A stretch of DNA of 64,000 nucleotides, taken from assembly GCA_021432635.1 (NCBI GenBank), contig MU270031.1, positions 817,994-881,993 of the forward strand. Reading direction: 5' to 3'. Shown in pieces: positions 11,363-20,029 of the stretch. The notes under the pieces were generated by a model, which was not told the origin of the DNA, ran no database searches, and saw nothing but the letters and a program-made list of their open reading frames with translations. Source of the stretch: Thozetella sp. PMI_491. Its lineage: Eukaryota > Ascomycota > Sordariomycetes > Chaetosphaeriales > Chaetosphaeriaceae. Within the stretch, counting starts at the first letter, position 1. Each line of letters begins with the position of its first letter. Made by a program: the position numbers and the translations under genes.

Positions 11363-14300
11363 ATGGGGTTTCAGCTGGACATCCCGGCGCTGCGGCGTGG
11401 AAAGATGTCCGACTGCGTGAAGTACATGAAGGGGCTTGTCGGAGAGGTGCCCCACGATTCCGTCACGAAGGCCCTGGAGGAGGCTGTTTCCTCAGGGGCT
11501 CTGCCTTTGACGCTCATCTTCGTCTGGCTCGACATATCCCGGGATCCCGATGTCACTGCCTGGGCTATTCGGGACGCCGGGACCGTAGAGCTCCGGAGAT
11601 ATGCCTTGAAGAACTTGTACAAGGCCATGCGCCGCGCGGACCGGTTTGCGTCCCACTGGAACGCCCTCGGCGGTGCCAAAGGCATCTGCACTCTCATGGC
11701 AGACTTCAGCGTTGTCGACGTTCGGCAACTCTGCACCTACTTCGGGTATACGGCATCGGCCAAGGCTGTCCGTACCGAGAGGCAGACAGCGCTCGCGGAG
11801 CTCGTTCGCCTCCTCCATGCACCCGATTCCGCAGACAAGCGGCCTCTAGAGTCGTTCTATCAGCACATCGTGCCTGCATCGACAGAGGAAATCATCACGG
11901 AATGGGAGAACAACGGGGTCGAATGGACCATGTCGGAGCGCCGCATGCTGGCCAACGCACACCCAGAGAGGTACGAGAAGAGGTTCCTGGGTGAGATCTT
12001 TTCGCCCGAGAACACCGATATCGACTTCTCCTCCGGAAAGCAGCTGTTTTCGACGAGCTGGGACTTTACCTATGAGATTTTAACTCAACTATCCGAAGCC
12101 AAGGGTAAGATACGCATCCCGCACGACTTCATCGAGGTATTTGTCAACCCCCGGTTGGCACGGTCTCTAAAGAGTAGATACACCGATGAGTTCCGCGTCT
12201 CCCTGTTCAACAAGATCGTTAGTTGTGTGAAGAAGCACGAATCCTTGGCCGGGAGGCTTAACTTTCACCACGGGGGCTTATTTCGCCTGACAGTGAAGCA
12301 GTGGGAGAAGCAGGCAGGGCAGAAAGAAGATTTTGAGAGGCTTCTGGCCACTCTGGTCTCCCTTATGTCTACCGCCCTCATCCGGGATGTGGATTCCGTA
12401 AAGACTATCCTCGAAATAGTCGATCGGAAACTTAGGTACCAGCTTATGGTGCTCGTCTTCCGACACGCAAAACGTTACGAGGCGGAGATCGATGATGACT
12501 CTGAGGAGGGTATAGAAGTCCTCCAGAAACTTCTAGCAAAGGACAGGTGGCCTGCCGATTTCTTCACCACCGTTCTCGACAACGCCGACGCTATGGCTCT
12601 GTTCCGTCGGTTGATGAGGGTATATCCAACGGCATCATTCCTCTACCCTGCCACAGGGTATAAGTCGACAGTGTTAAAGCAGACTCGCACCCCCGGCAGT
12701 GCCAACGGAGACCCTGAGGTCCTAGAGTGTCGGCTCATACTACAGTCAAAGAACCCATTGAACAATCATGGCACTGCGTGGCGTGATCGCGTAGCAATCT
12801 CAGTACAGGATCGAAAGAAAAGGGCTTTCGAAGCCCGCGAATGGAAAGACCGGGCTTTCTGGGCGAGTTCTGCCCTGCGGCTCTGTATAGCTGCTGGCCT
12901 CCGCCAGCTCTACGCCGACACTCTTCTGTGGGCTCGGAGGTTCACCAAAGATGCTCTTACTGTCAAGCAGCTATATGCGTCGGATGTCCTAGAGACCCAA
13001 GAGGGCAAAGATCTCCTCGTTGGATTTCCCGAACATTGGATTCACGACATTGAAACGACGAAAGATGACATTGAAGCAGCAAACGCAATCTTGCTCGACT
13101 TAATAGAGACCGCAGCCGCGGCCATCACGGAGCCCAGCTTCCAGCTGTCTGATTGGAGAGCCGCCCTGAACCTGCCTCAAGAGATTGTTCGGGGTCGCCT
13201 TGACCAAGTTAGTGCTTTGGAAGAGAGGCTTGGATTGGCTAAGTCTCAAACACTCGAGGTCATATGGAAACCCACGATCGACCTGCTCCTAAGGATAGAG
13301 CAGTTTGCCGCCAAGTCTGAGAATGGAGCACTACAGCTACGGAATCTTCGCTTCACCGCAGGTTCCCTAGGCGAAAATCTAGTACACAAGCATCCAGCAC
13401 CCCTTAGAGCCAACCTAACATCTTACGTGATGGAGGGCATGAAGGAACGATTGGAACCGTCGCTCGTAGCTAAGCACACTGGAAACGTTGTCTCGATGGT
13501 GAAGTCGATCGCATCCAGCAGCCAGCCGACCCTAGCTTGCCCTTTTATCCGCGAACTAATCGTTGACGGCGACAACAATAATAGCGCTTGGCACCGGCAG
13601 CTATTCAACGTTGGATTCCTGTCCTATATCCCCCCGAAAGCTGCCAGAGCGTTCCTATACGACATGGTAAATGCGATACGGGACCGGTTGATAGAACAGA
13701 ATGCCCGCCGAGTCAAACCGAAACAGGCCCCAGAGACGGCCACGCCAAAGTCGACCACGTTGGTAAAGGCCACATCAGAAGCTGCCCCTCGGGAACGATA
13801 CGTCAAGGTCACGACAGTGAAGATGATGGCCGAAGTGCTCAGGGATGTGCGGTATATCGACATGACCTCGGCCTGCGATGTCCTCATCGGCTTGCTCCCT
13901 CATGCCCGCCATGTCGATATTCATATCGCCGTGGTCGAGAGTCTCTTGGCAACGCTAGCTGACCCGGCATCTCCGGGAGAATTGCGTGGAAAAATACTGG
14001 ATGCTCTGGATGGAAACACCATTCCAGTTGCGGCGGAACTGAGTGAACGCAATCCAATGACCAAGGAGGACTGGGCTGCTGCCGCGGCGTCGACCGAAGC
14101 ACCACTTCCAGAAGTAACAGAGGGCACGGAAATGCCTCCTATACTTGCACTCTTGGTAGAGAAGGAACGAAGCGCACCACTTAGCGAGGAAGACAAATCT
14201 CGACTCGCCCGGCTCGTGATGAGTGTGTTAGAGCAGTCTGCTTCTAATAATGCTCGGTGGATGAGCCTCTTCCTCAAGAAGCATGACTTCCGGCTCGACC

Positions 14301-15355
14301 CCGGCGTAGAGCTACCTAAAGCGCCTGTAAAACTTGGTATGCTCACGGAACTTTTCCTGCATTGGACACAATACATGCCCGAATCCGCGTTCGAAATGCT
14401 CAAAGGTGTCGTCCTTACGAATCTCCGGCCTCCGCAATGCATCGACAAGATCACGACGGCCGTAAGGATCAATAAAGATCTTGCATCATCTAACGCCGGC
14501 AAGCACTGGCTATCACAATTTGCCAATAGCGGCCCCGCAGCGCTTCGGCTTGGTGCATTGGATAGTGCTGTCGTGCTGCATCGGCCCGAACAGGATGTCA
14601 AGTCTAAGATTCAAGACGGCATCACATTTCCCATGCTACAGCGTTTTGTGCTCAGCGTAGCTGATGTGCTCATTGACTCAAGCGACGCCCAGCTCCTCGA
14701 AACCCTCTGCACACAGCTCTGCGTCAACCGTGATGGCAGCGGGGACGGTCCGAAGAGCCGCCTGTTCTATGATAGTTGGAAAGCACATAGCCTCCCAGTT
14801 CTGAGGGAGACTATCTCTCGAGTCGAAAAGTCTACACCTGCCGGTTTCGACAGGGTGCGGCCTAACTCGTTCCTTCTTCGCATCCGCGCCCTCCAGGCGC
14901 CCTACTTCGACAGGGAAGTACCTAGTCCCCCTGCGGAAGTTGCGGACTTCATCTCCGAGCTTTCGGGTCTCGTCAGCTACCTCGCGGCCCGTCGACTTCC
15001 ATACCACGAAGACTGGGCGGAACTGAAGAATACCGTCCTCAATATGTCGGGACGGAGCGACTTTGCAGACTTCGCGGCCCGGCTAGGAGATTTAGAAGAC
15101 GTAGACCTTGCCGCTCTGACGCTTGCCGACTACTTGCGGGTCGAGCTGGCGAGCAGCTTGTTATTAGCTGCAGGACAGCCACGAGAACCGGGGGTCCCAG
15201 ACGCTGTGAGAGAAATGGTGGCGAACTGGCGGCAGTGTGAGGTCGAAGGAATTCGAGCGGCCGGGGCTAGGGTGTATCGGCAACTTATCAGCTTCAGGCG
15301 CAAGGGCTCAGAGAGTTGGTTTGTGAAGGACAAGAAGAATCAAGAGGCGAAATAA
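11363..15355 (+). CDS. Large conserved-looking helical protein of unknown function
   Basis: A single uninterrupted exon of 1,330 residues from ATG 11363 to TAA 15355. Composition is typical of a folded soluble protein. It is rich in Leu/Ala/Arg helices throughout, with no signal peptide, no convincing membrane segment and no low-complexity stretch apart from a short charged linker around residues 790-815. Repeated helix pairs with Leu spacing (for example SACDVLIGLLPHARHVDIHI and VVESLLATLADPASPGELRG) suggest an alpha-solenoid (HEAT/ARM-like) fold. That is inference from the helical pattern, not a recognised domain. I see no enzyme motif. Codon use and GC content match the neighbouring SNF2 gene, so it looks like core genome. 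Confidence 0.85.
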   Translation: MGFQLDIPALRRGKMSDCVKYMKGLVGEVPHDSVTKALEEAVSSGALPLTLIFVWLDISRDPDVTAWAIRDAGTVELRRYALKNLYKAMRRADRFASHWNALGGAKGICTLMADFSVVDVRQLCTYFGYTASAKAVRTERQTALAELVRLLHAPDSADKRPLESFYQHIVPASTEEIITEWENNGVEWTMSERRMLANAHPERYEKRFLGEIFSPENTDIDFSSGKQLFSTSWDFTYEILTQLSEAKGKIRIPHDFIEVFVNPRLARSLKSRYTDEFRVSLFNKIVSCVKKHESLAGRLNFHHGGLFRLTVKQWEKQAGQKEDFERLLATLVSLMSTALIRDVDSVKTILEIVDRKLRYQLMVLVFRHAKRYEAEIDDDSEEGIEVLQKLLAKDRWPADFFTTVLDNADAMALFRRLMRVYPTASFLYPATGYKSTVLKQTRTPGSANGDPEVLECRLILQSKNPLNNHGTAWRDRVAISVQDRKKRAFEAREWKDRAFWASSALRLCIAAGLRQLYADTLLWARRFTKDALTVKQLYASDVLETQEGKDLLVGFPEHWIHDIETTKDDIEAANAILLDLIETAAAAITEPSFQLSDWRAALNLPQEIVRGRLDQVSALEERLGLAKSQTLEVIWKPTIDLLLRIEQFAAKSENGALQLRNLRFTAGSLGENLVHKHPAPLRANLTSYVMEGMKERLEPSLVAKHTGNVVSMVKSIASSSQPTLACPFIRELIVDGDNNNSAWHRQLFNVGFLSYIPPKAARAFLYDMVNAIRDRLIEQNARRVKPKQAPETATPKSTTLVKATSEAAPRERYVKVTTVKMMAEVLRDVRYIDMTSACDVLIGLLPHARHVDIHIAVVESLLATLADPASPGELRGKILDALDGNTIPVAAELSERNPMTKEDWAAAAASTEAPLPEVTEGTEMPPILALLVEKERSAPLSEEDKSRLARLVMSVLEQSASNNARWMSLFLKKHDFRLDPGVELPKAPVKLGMLTELFLHWTQYMPESAFEMLKGVVLTNLRPPQCIDKITTAVRINKDLASSNAGKHWLSQFANSGPAALRLGALDSAVVLHRPEQDVKSKIQDGITFPMLQRFVLSVADVLIDSSDAQLLETLCTQLCVNRDGSGDGPKSRLFYDSWKAHSLPVLRETISRVEKSTPAGFDRVRPNSFLLRIRALQAPYFDREVPSPPAEVADFISELSGLVSYLAARRLPYHEDWAELKNTVLNMSGRSDFADFAARLGDLEDVDLAALTLADYLRVELASSLLLAAGQPREPGVPDAVREMVANWRQCEVEGIRAAGARVYRQLISFRRKGSESWFVKDKKNQEAK

Positions 15356-15934
15356 GTATTTTAGGTCTCGAGACTGAGGGGCCGTCAAATCTGACTTGAC
15401 AAATTCATTAATAACTATATCCTCTTGTGAGGCTTAATCAAAGCAATTCGCAACTCCCAGACATACTTCCAACGGCAGGAAGAAATTCCGGCCAGAACGA
15501 CAGGTAAGAAGATTGAAATTTCGTCTAAACATCAACTTCAAACTCCTTTCCCTAAATTATCACTCACTCTGAGACTCACCTGAACTTCGGCACCCTAATT
15601 CCAGATCTTCATCTCAATCCTTGAAAGGTACCTATCATCACACAGAACAAATCCCCAGGCCAACCTCGTACCGCAACGATAGGTAAGAAAACGAAAATTT
15701 CACGGCCATCAACTTTAGAGCTTCTTCTAATTTTCTACCCCACCCTAAGACTCAGTCGAATTTCGTCACCCTAAACCCAGATATTTACCTCGATCCTGAA
15801 TTGCCTTCCTTCCACGCACAACCGACCGCAGGCTTGCCTCCTACGATATCACAGCCACCTCACGAGATCTTCCGCAGTCAATTTCAATATCCCAGCAGTT
15901 CCTATAACCACAAAGCGCCTTCAGGATAGACGAG
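15356..15934. repeat. Leader region with a duplicated intron-like module
   Basis: Two diverged direct copies (about 15491-15660 and 15670-15840, offset about 180 bp) precede the 185-residue gene. Each copy contains a donor-like AG|GTAAGA, a CACCCTAA branch-like site and a CCAG acceptor, giving putative introns 15504-15604 (101 nt) and 15683-15780 (98 nt). The intervening exon-like blocks also align. These may be 5'-UTR introns or relics of duplicated exons. Confidence 0.6.
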
Positions 15935-16492
15935 ATGGCTAAAGCAACGGAAGACACCACGGCCCGACAGCCGGTTGCAACTTCAGAGGACGATATTGGC
16001 GAGCAGACCAACACGGCCGACGAAACAATCGAGAGTAATACCGCAATGCAAGGAACCCCATATCCTAGCAACCAGGAAATATTTTATTTCCCGTTAATGA
16101 AGATGTCAGAAGTAGTGACATCTCGGCAGCTGGCGCAGATCGGCCAGATGTACTGTGATATAGCTGACGCCATGATGTTTGATGCTCATACGGCCGACCT
16201 GATACCATTTCATATCCCCAGAATAAGCATTCCCGAAGGAATGACGTATGAGCAATTAGCACAGATTGCCCAGATGCATCACAACATAGCCGACGCCATG
16301 CAAATTGCGGCTAATACGAGCGACCTAGAAGGAGCGCCAGTCTCTAGCAACCCGGGATCATTTGGGACACACGCAATAAGACTTCCTGAAGGAATGGCAC
16401 CTAATACGGTGGCAATGGTCATCTATTTCTTTCATTACATCGGCGACGCCTTTGAGCTTGAGGCTGATACGATCTACCTAGAAGGACTGTAA
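15935..16492 (+). CDS. Small protein with three internal repeats, unknown function
   Basis: 185 residues, ATG 15935 to TAA 16492. After a Thr/Glu/Asp-rich N-terminus of about 50 residues, the protein consists of three diverged copies of a repeat of about 40-50 residues: SRQLAQIGQMYCDIADAM.., YEQLAQIAQMHHNIADAM.., and a third recognisable from IRLPEGMAPN and HYIGDAFELEADTIYLEGL. Shared features are (I)PEGM, QLAQIxQM, IADAM and a terminal DL/YLEG. This is a predicted helical repeat without a signal peptide. It sits at the left end of the repeat-rich island behind a duplicated leader. I do not recognise the family. Confidence 0.6.
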   Translation: MAKATEDTTARQPVATSEDDIGEQTNTADETIESNTAMQGTPYPSNQEIFYFPLMKMSEVVTSRQLAQIGQMYCDIADAMMFDAHTADLIPFHIPRISIPEGMTYEQLAQIAQMHHNIADAMQIAANTSDLEGAPVSSNPGSFGTHAIRLPEGMAPNTVAMVIYFFHYIGDAFELEADTIYLEGL

Positions 16493-16567
16493 TTAAAGAA
16501 ATGAGAGGGTAAAGAGGGTGGTTGCCTCGCGCGAGCGGTCCGACGGCAGCCACACGAGGAGGATTGA

Positions 16568-17196
16568 CCATCCCAGTCCGATGAAGAGCCCATAGATGAA
16601 CCTCACAAGTCAGAAAACAATGAGAACGAATGCTCCCTCCTTGTGGAATGCTATACCTGGACCAAACGTTACCAGGAAGACCTCAAACGGGTTCATCTCC
16701 TCAATCTGGAGGTACGCAAATTCAACAAGGATACTACCGGCATGCGTACCAAAGGCAGAGGGGGGTTGCCTGCATATTCTGTGAGCATCCGGAAATGCTT
16801 AAAATCGAAAGGATGCGCGGAACATCGAAGGTCTGCAAGAAAGATCCTTGCAAAATTCTGGGAGGAGACTGGTACACTGTCCTGAACCACTACTTCCTCC
16901 AGCACAAGGAAGTGCCTCTTTCGCTCAAGGCCCGAAAGCTCTACCTCTCTCTGAAAAAATCATGCAGCCTGTCAGTTTAAAAAGCATTGTTACACGCCAA
17001 TTAGTGAAAATTGCTGACTAGAAACATAGATCTCTCTGTCGGAGCGTACTTAGACCGCAATGGGAAGCATAAGCTCTGTATAGAAGAGGCTATGTATGAA
17101 CTTCGGCGCGGTCGGGCTCCTTCTGGCATCAGAACATCGGATGGATGCACACGCAAGATGAAGGCCTGGATTGAGAGAACCTATATCCAACTCTGA
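16568..17196 (+). CDS. Cryptic small gene with a Cys/His cluster (exons uncertain)
   Basis: Three adjacent coding-like blocks read in different frames. Block 1 (from 16568) gives SENNENECSLLVECYTW..KRVHLLNLE. Block 2 (to 16980) gives GVACIFCEHPEMLKIERMRG, then VCKKDPC and NHYFLQH. Block 3 (to 17196) gives VGAYLDRNGKHKLC and ends WIERTYIQL. A 47-nt intron starting GTACGC after HLLNLE, with a TACTACC branch-like site and ending GGCAG, would join blocks 1 and 2 in frame. The alternative is a frameshift at the G run near 16757. A GCTGACTAG..ATAG signal near 17011-17031 suggests another intron before block 3, but I could not fix its donor. The C-x2-C..C-x4-C..H-x4-H spacing resembles a zinc-binding domain. 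No start codon is certain: block 1 opens after a stop with no in-frame ATG. It may be a decaying gene. Confidence 0.35.
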
Positions 17197-17661
17197 CACA
17201 ATTTCTCTTCCAATGATTGGAGAGGTGTTGCAGATGATATCTTTGCTAAGCTCTAGCTGCATCGCGCTGAACTAGTCTACCATAGCGCGATATATAGCTA
17301 TCTAAGTTTCGCTGTCTCTCCCAGTAAATTTCTCAGGGACCACATCACTCTCATCTTTTCCGTGGCTGATGTAGATATCTGCCCTTGTAGCACACAGGCT
17401 ACACACAAACTCTCTCTTTTCACCAATCGCACTCTCCCCACAACTTCGCCAAATAACCAAGGACCACGGCCATTCCCCTCTCAACCTCACTTCTCTAGCC
17501 CTGCCACCTGGACTTTACACCCGTCTGCGCTAGTTGCGAAGGATTCTGGAGGGTTCCCATAGGGAAAACCCCAGAGCGATCAGTGAAGAAGTCTTCCTAG
17601 GATAGTTCATTTACGGAACAATCGATCAACAAGAATTAAGTCCCTTCAAGAGCTTTGATGA

Positions 17662-17967
17662 GCGCCTCACCCTTCAGAATACAAATTCGAGGACCTCACT
17701 AACGTCAGAAGCATACTCGCCGTCCTCACTATATCGGAGTATAACCATGCAGCCTCCAAGGCTGCGCAACTGACGGCGAGCGATATCGTCAGCTCTTCTC
17801 TCGACATCGTCGAGAGAAGAGCTCCAGAAGGTGTGTCCCTCCTCAGCTCCAGTGCCATCACTACCCTGCTATATCAAAATTCTGAGATTACTTCGAGGTC
17901 TCTGTCGGGCCAATTGTCACGTCAAGGACCCCTCACCAGATCGCTACCTGGCGTACAGAGCATCTAG
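17662..17967 (+). pseudogene. Coding-like fragment without start codon
   Basis: A 101-codon open frame follows two TGA stops and ends at TAG 17965-17967. Its composition looks like protein (SEYKFEDLTNVRSILAVLTI, SEYNHAASKAAQL) but no ATG or flanking exon is evident and I recognise no family. It may be a remnant exon or chance. Confidence 0.2.
17791..17823. repeat. Perfect 15-bp inverted repeat with 3-nt loop
   Basis: AGCTCTTCTCTCGAC, then ATC, then GTCGAGAGAAGAGCT: 33 nt forming a perfect hairpin. It lies inside the coding-like fragment at 17662-17967. No U tract follows, so it is not a typical terminator. Confidence 0.9.
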
Positions 17968-18510
17968 CCCAGTGGCCCTACAACCCCCCATCGCCCAGCA
18001 CCACACGCACAGCCCTTATCAAACCTGTTTGTCTGCAAGTCTTGGAATCCTACCGAACCCACATTAAGCCGATAGGTGCTCAGAAGCGGAGCTAGCTCAA
18101 CGTTCAGCTGGTAGAATATATCCGCCAGTTCATTTCTGCCTGCGTCGAGTAGCCCCAGCGCTCTCGCCCTGGATCGATGCCAATAGGATCCCGGCGGATA
18201 CCAAACCTGGAACCTCCTTGAGATTCAAGACTACGCCTGGCCAAAGCTCGAGATCTGCCGCCGCTTCGCCCTCTTTCTCTCTTGTACGAGTGTAAGGCTC
18301 CCAAGGTCTGCCGATCTAGCAGTCTTTCTTTGCTGCTCGGTGGATCGTCTCGGGCCCCCTTGATGGCTTTCTCGAGGGCGCTGGTCAAATGGCCTACAAC
18401 ATATTGACAGTGAAGCCGATAAGTGCAAGGCGCTCAGTATTGGCTGGTAGCATCCTCCACCAAACTAGAAGGGCAATGAACCAAGGTGGTCTGTGACGGC
18501 CGAGTTGGGC

Positions 18511-18623
18511 CATGATGAAATGAACCATGATGAAATGAACCATGATGAAATGAACCATGATGAAATGAACCATGATGAAATGAACCATGATGAAATGAAC
18601 CATGATGAAATGAACCATGACGA
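18511..18623. repeat. 15-bp minisatellite, seven perfect copies
   Basis: The unit catgatgaaatgaac is repeated exactly seven times from 18511 to 18615, followed by a degenerate partial copy. Being a multiple of three it is open on both strands (Asn-His-Asp-Glu-Met on plus, Met-Val-His-Phe-Ile on minus). No gene context supports translation. Perfect identity suggests recent expansion. Confidence 0.95.
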
Positions 18624-19317
18624 ACGATTCAGGACCACAAGACCAACTTTAGAACATTCAATATATATTTTATGTCGAGAATCGGGATAAATTGCGTTCA
18701 CATTCAAATGTGTTCTAAGTATTCATCTCGACAGAAGTATCATGATGAGATGAGGTCCCATCAGGTACGTATTAACATGTCACTAGGTTTTTACCACGTC
18801 GAGATAGTGCATGCCTAACTGTCAGGTGCTTCGATTTGGGGATATTCAGATGCTGTGTCATGTTACTGCCCTCTCTTAGAATGAGTCCTCGGTACGAATC
18901 ATTTGGGAGTAAATGCTAGCAGGTACCAGTGTCCTGAACACCACGGTTCACTTGGCGACAGTATGGGACTCATGCAGGATGTTTCTTTTCATCCCATAAG
19001 TAGCTTGCTAAAGAGAAGTCTCCCATTTCAACTTGCATAGTAACACCACGACACAATGACACTAGCAGAGTCACTAGGGGCGACGCTGCAAAAGAAATGT
19101 CTCCATATTATGATCAAAGAAAACACCTTTTGTGGGGTTGTGCTCACAACTGCACACATTCTCAATGACGCTTTGTCATTCTGAGGAGATGGACCTGGCC
19201 ATATGATATGGGGCGTGATAGCTGAGTTATTTCGGACAACTGATATGAAGCAGATCACGGTGGACAGGAGGGGCTAAGCAATGGCGACTGAGGTAGATCT
19301 AAGAGAAGCACAGTCAT

Positions 19318-19502
19318 GATCGAGTTAGCCCGTAGTGGGATGGTCCCCACGACCTATTTAGGCCACGATATAAATGCTGTGACGGTCTAGTTGGCTCACA
19401 GGAATGAGCCATGGCGGGCTGAGTTGGCCCATGGGTGCCCGAGTTAGTCCCCATTGGCCGAGTTGGGCCGTAAGAAATGGGACGGAACGGGCGAGTTAGG
19501 CC
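19318..19502 (-). repeat. Degenerate 'CGAGTTGGGCC' repeat field
   Basis: Variants of C/TGAGTTGGCCC recur at about 25-60 bp spacing (cgagttagcccg, ctagttggctc, tgagttggccc, cgagttagtcc, cgagttgggccg, cgagttaggcc). On the minus strand they read as Gly-Leu/Pro-Thr-Arg-Pro blocks. The same core, GCCGAGTTGGGCC, abuts the 15-bp minisatellite at 18499-18511, linking the two repeat families. Confidence 0.6.
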
Positions 19503-20029
19503 AAATTGTCGGATTTGTTCTTTGTGCAAGCCATGTATTTTCTCTGGGTTCTGATGGTGTCTAAGCGAACTGCCGCATTCCATCTCCCCGAGATGCTACC
19601 TCCAAGAAACCATGATAGAAGCCGCCATTTTATCAAGGCCAGCCCAAGAACCATCTCGCCTTGCCACAATGGCCAAATTCCGTGTAACCTCGCTTCAATT
19701 CCTCACCTATCTCTGGTTTCCGCCCTACCACTTGACATCTTCCACCACAGTGCCCATCTTCGCCACAGACGACAGTACGGTTTCCTTGCCCGGAACACCA
19801 GCCGAGAGATGAATAGGATCGTTTGTAGAGGGCGACTTCAAAGCCGCAGCCTTATCGAAAGGATCAGTTATGTGCTCCAATGGTGTGCGCGGTTCTGAAG
19901 GGTATTCTTCCCAGCGACGGAGGCCCTGGAGTTAACCCGATGGTTAGTTATCAATATAATAATAAGAGTGAGCGGCTTATTAAATACCTTCCAAACAGAT
20001 TGAGAAATAGAGCGCATGCCAAGGGGGAC

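Larger units (their letters stand above)
17197..20029. other. Repeat-rich interval with no confident gene
   Basis: Besides the fragment, hairpin, minisatellite and degenerate repeats listed separately, I see only short ORFs. The frame at 19612-19812 (LATMAKFRVTSLQFLTYLWF) has a hydrophobic, protein-like stretch but stops after 66 codons and cannot be joined to anything convincingly. Short direct repeats around AGCCGATA.GTGC occur near 18066 and 18413. Confidence 0.5.
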
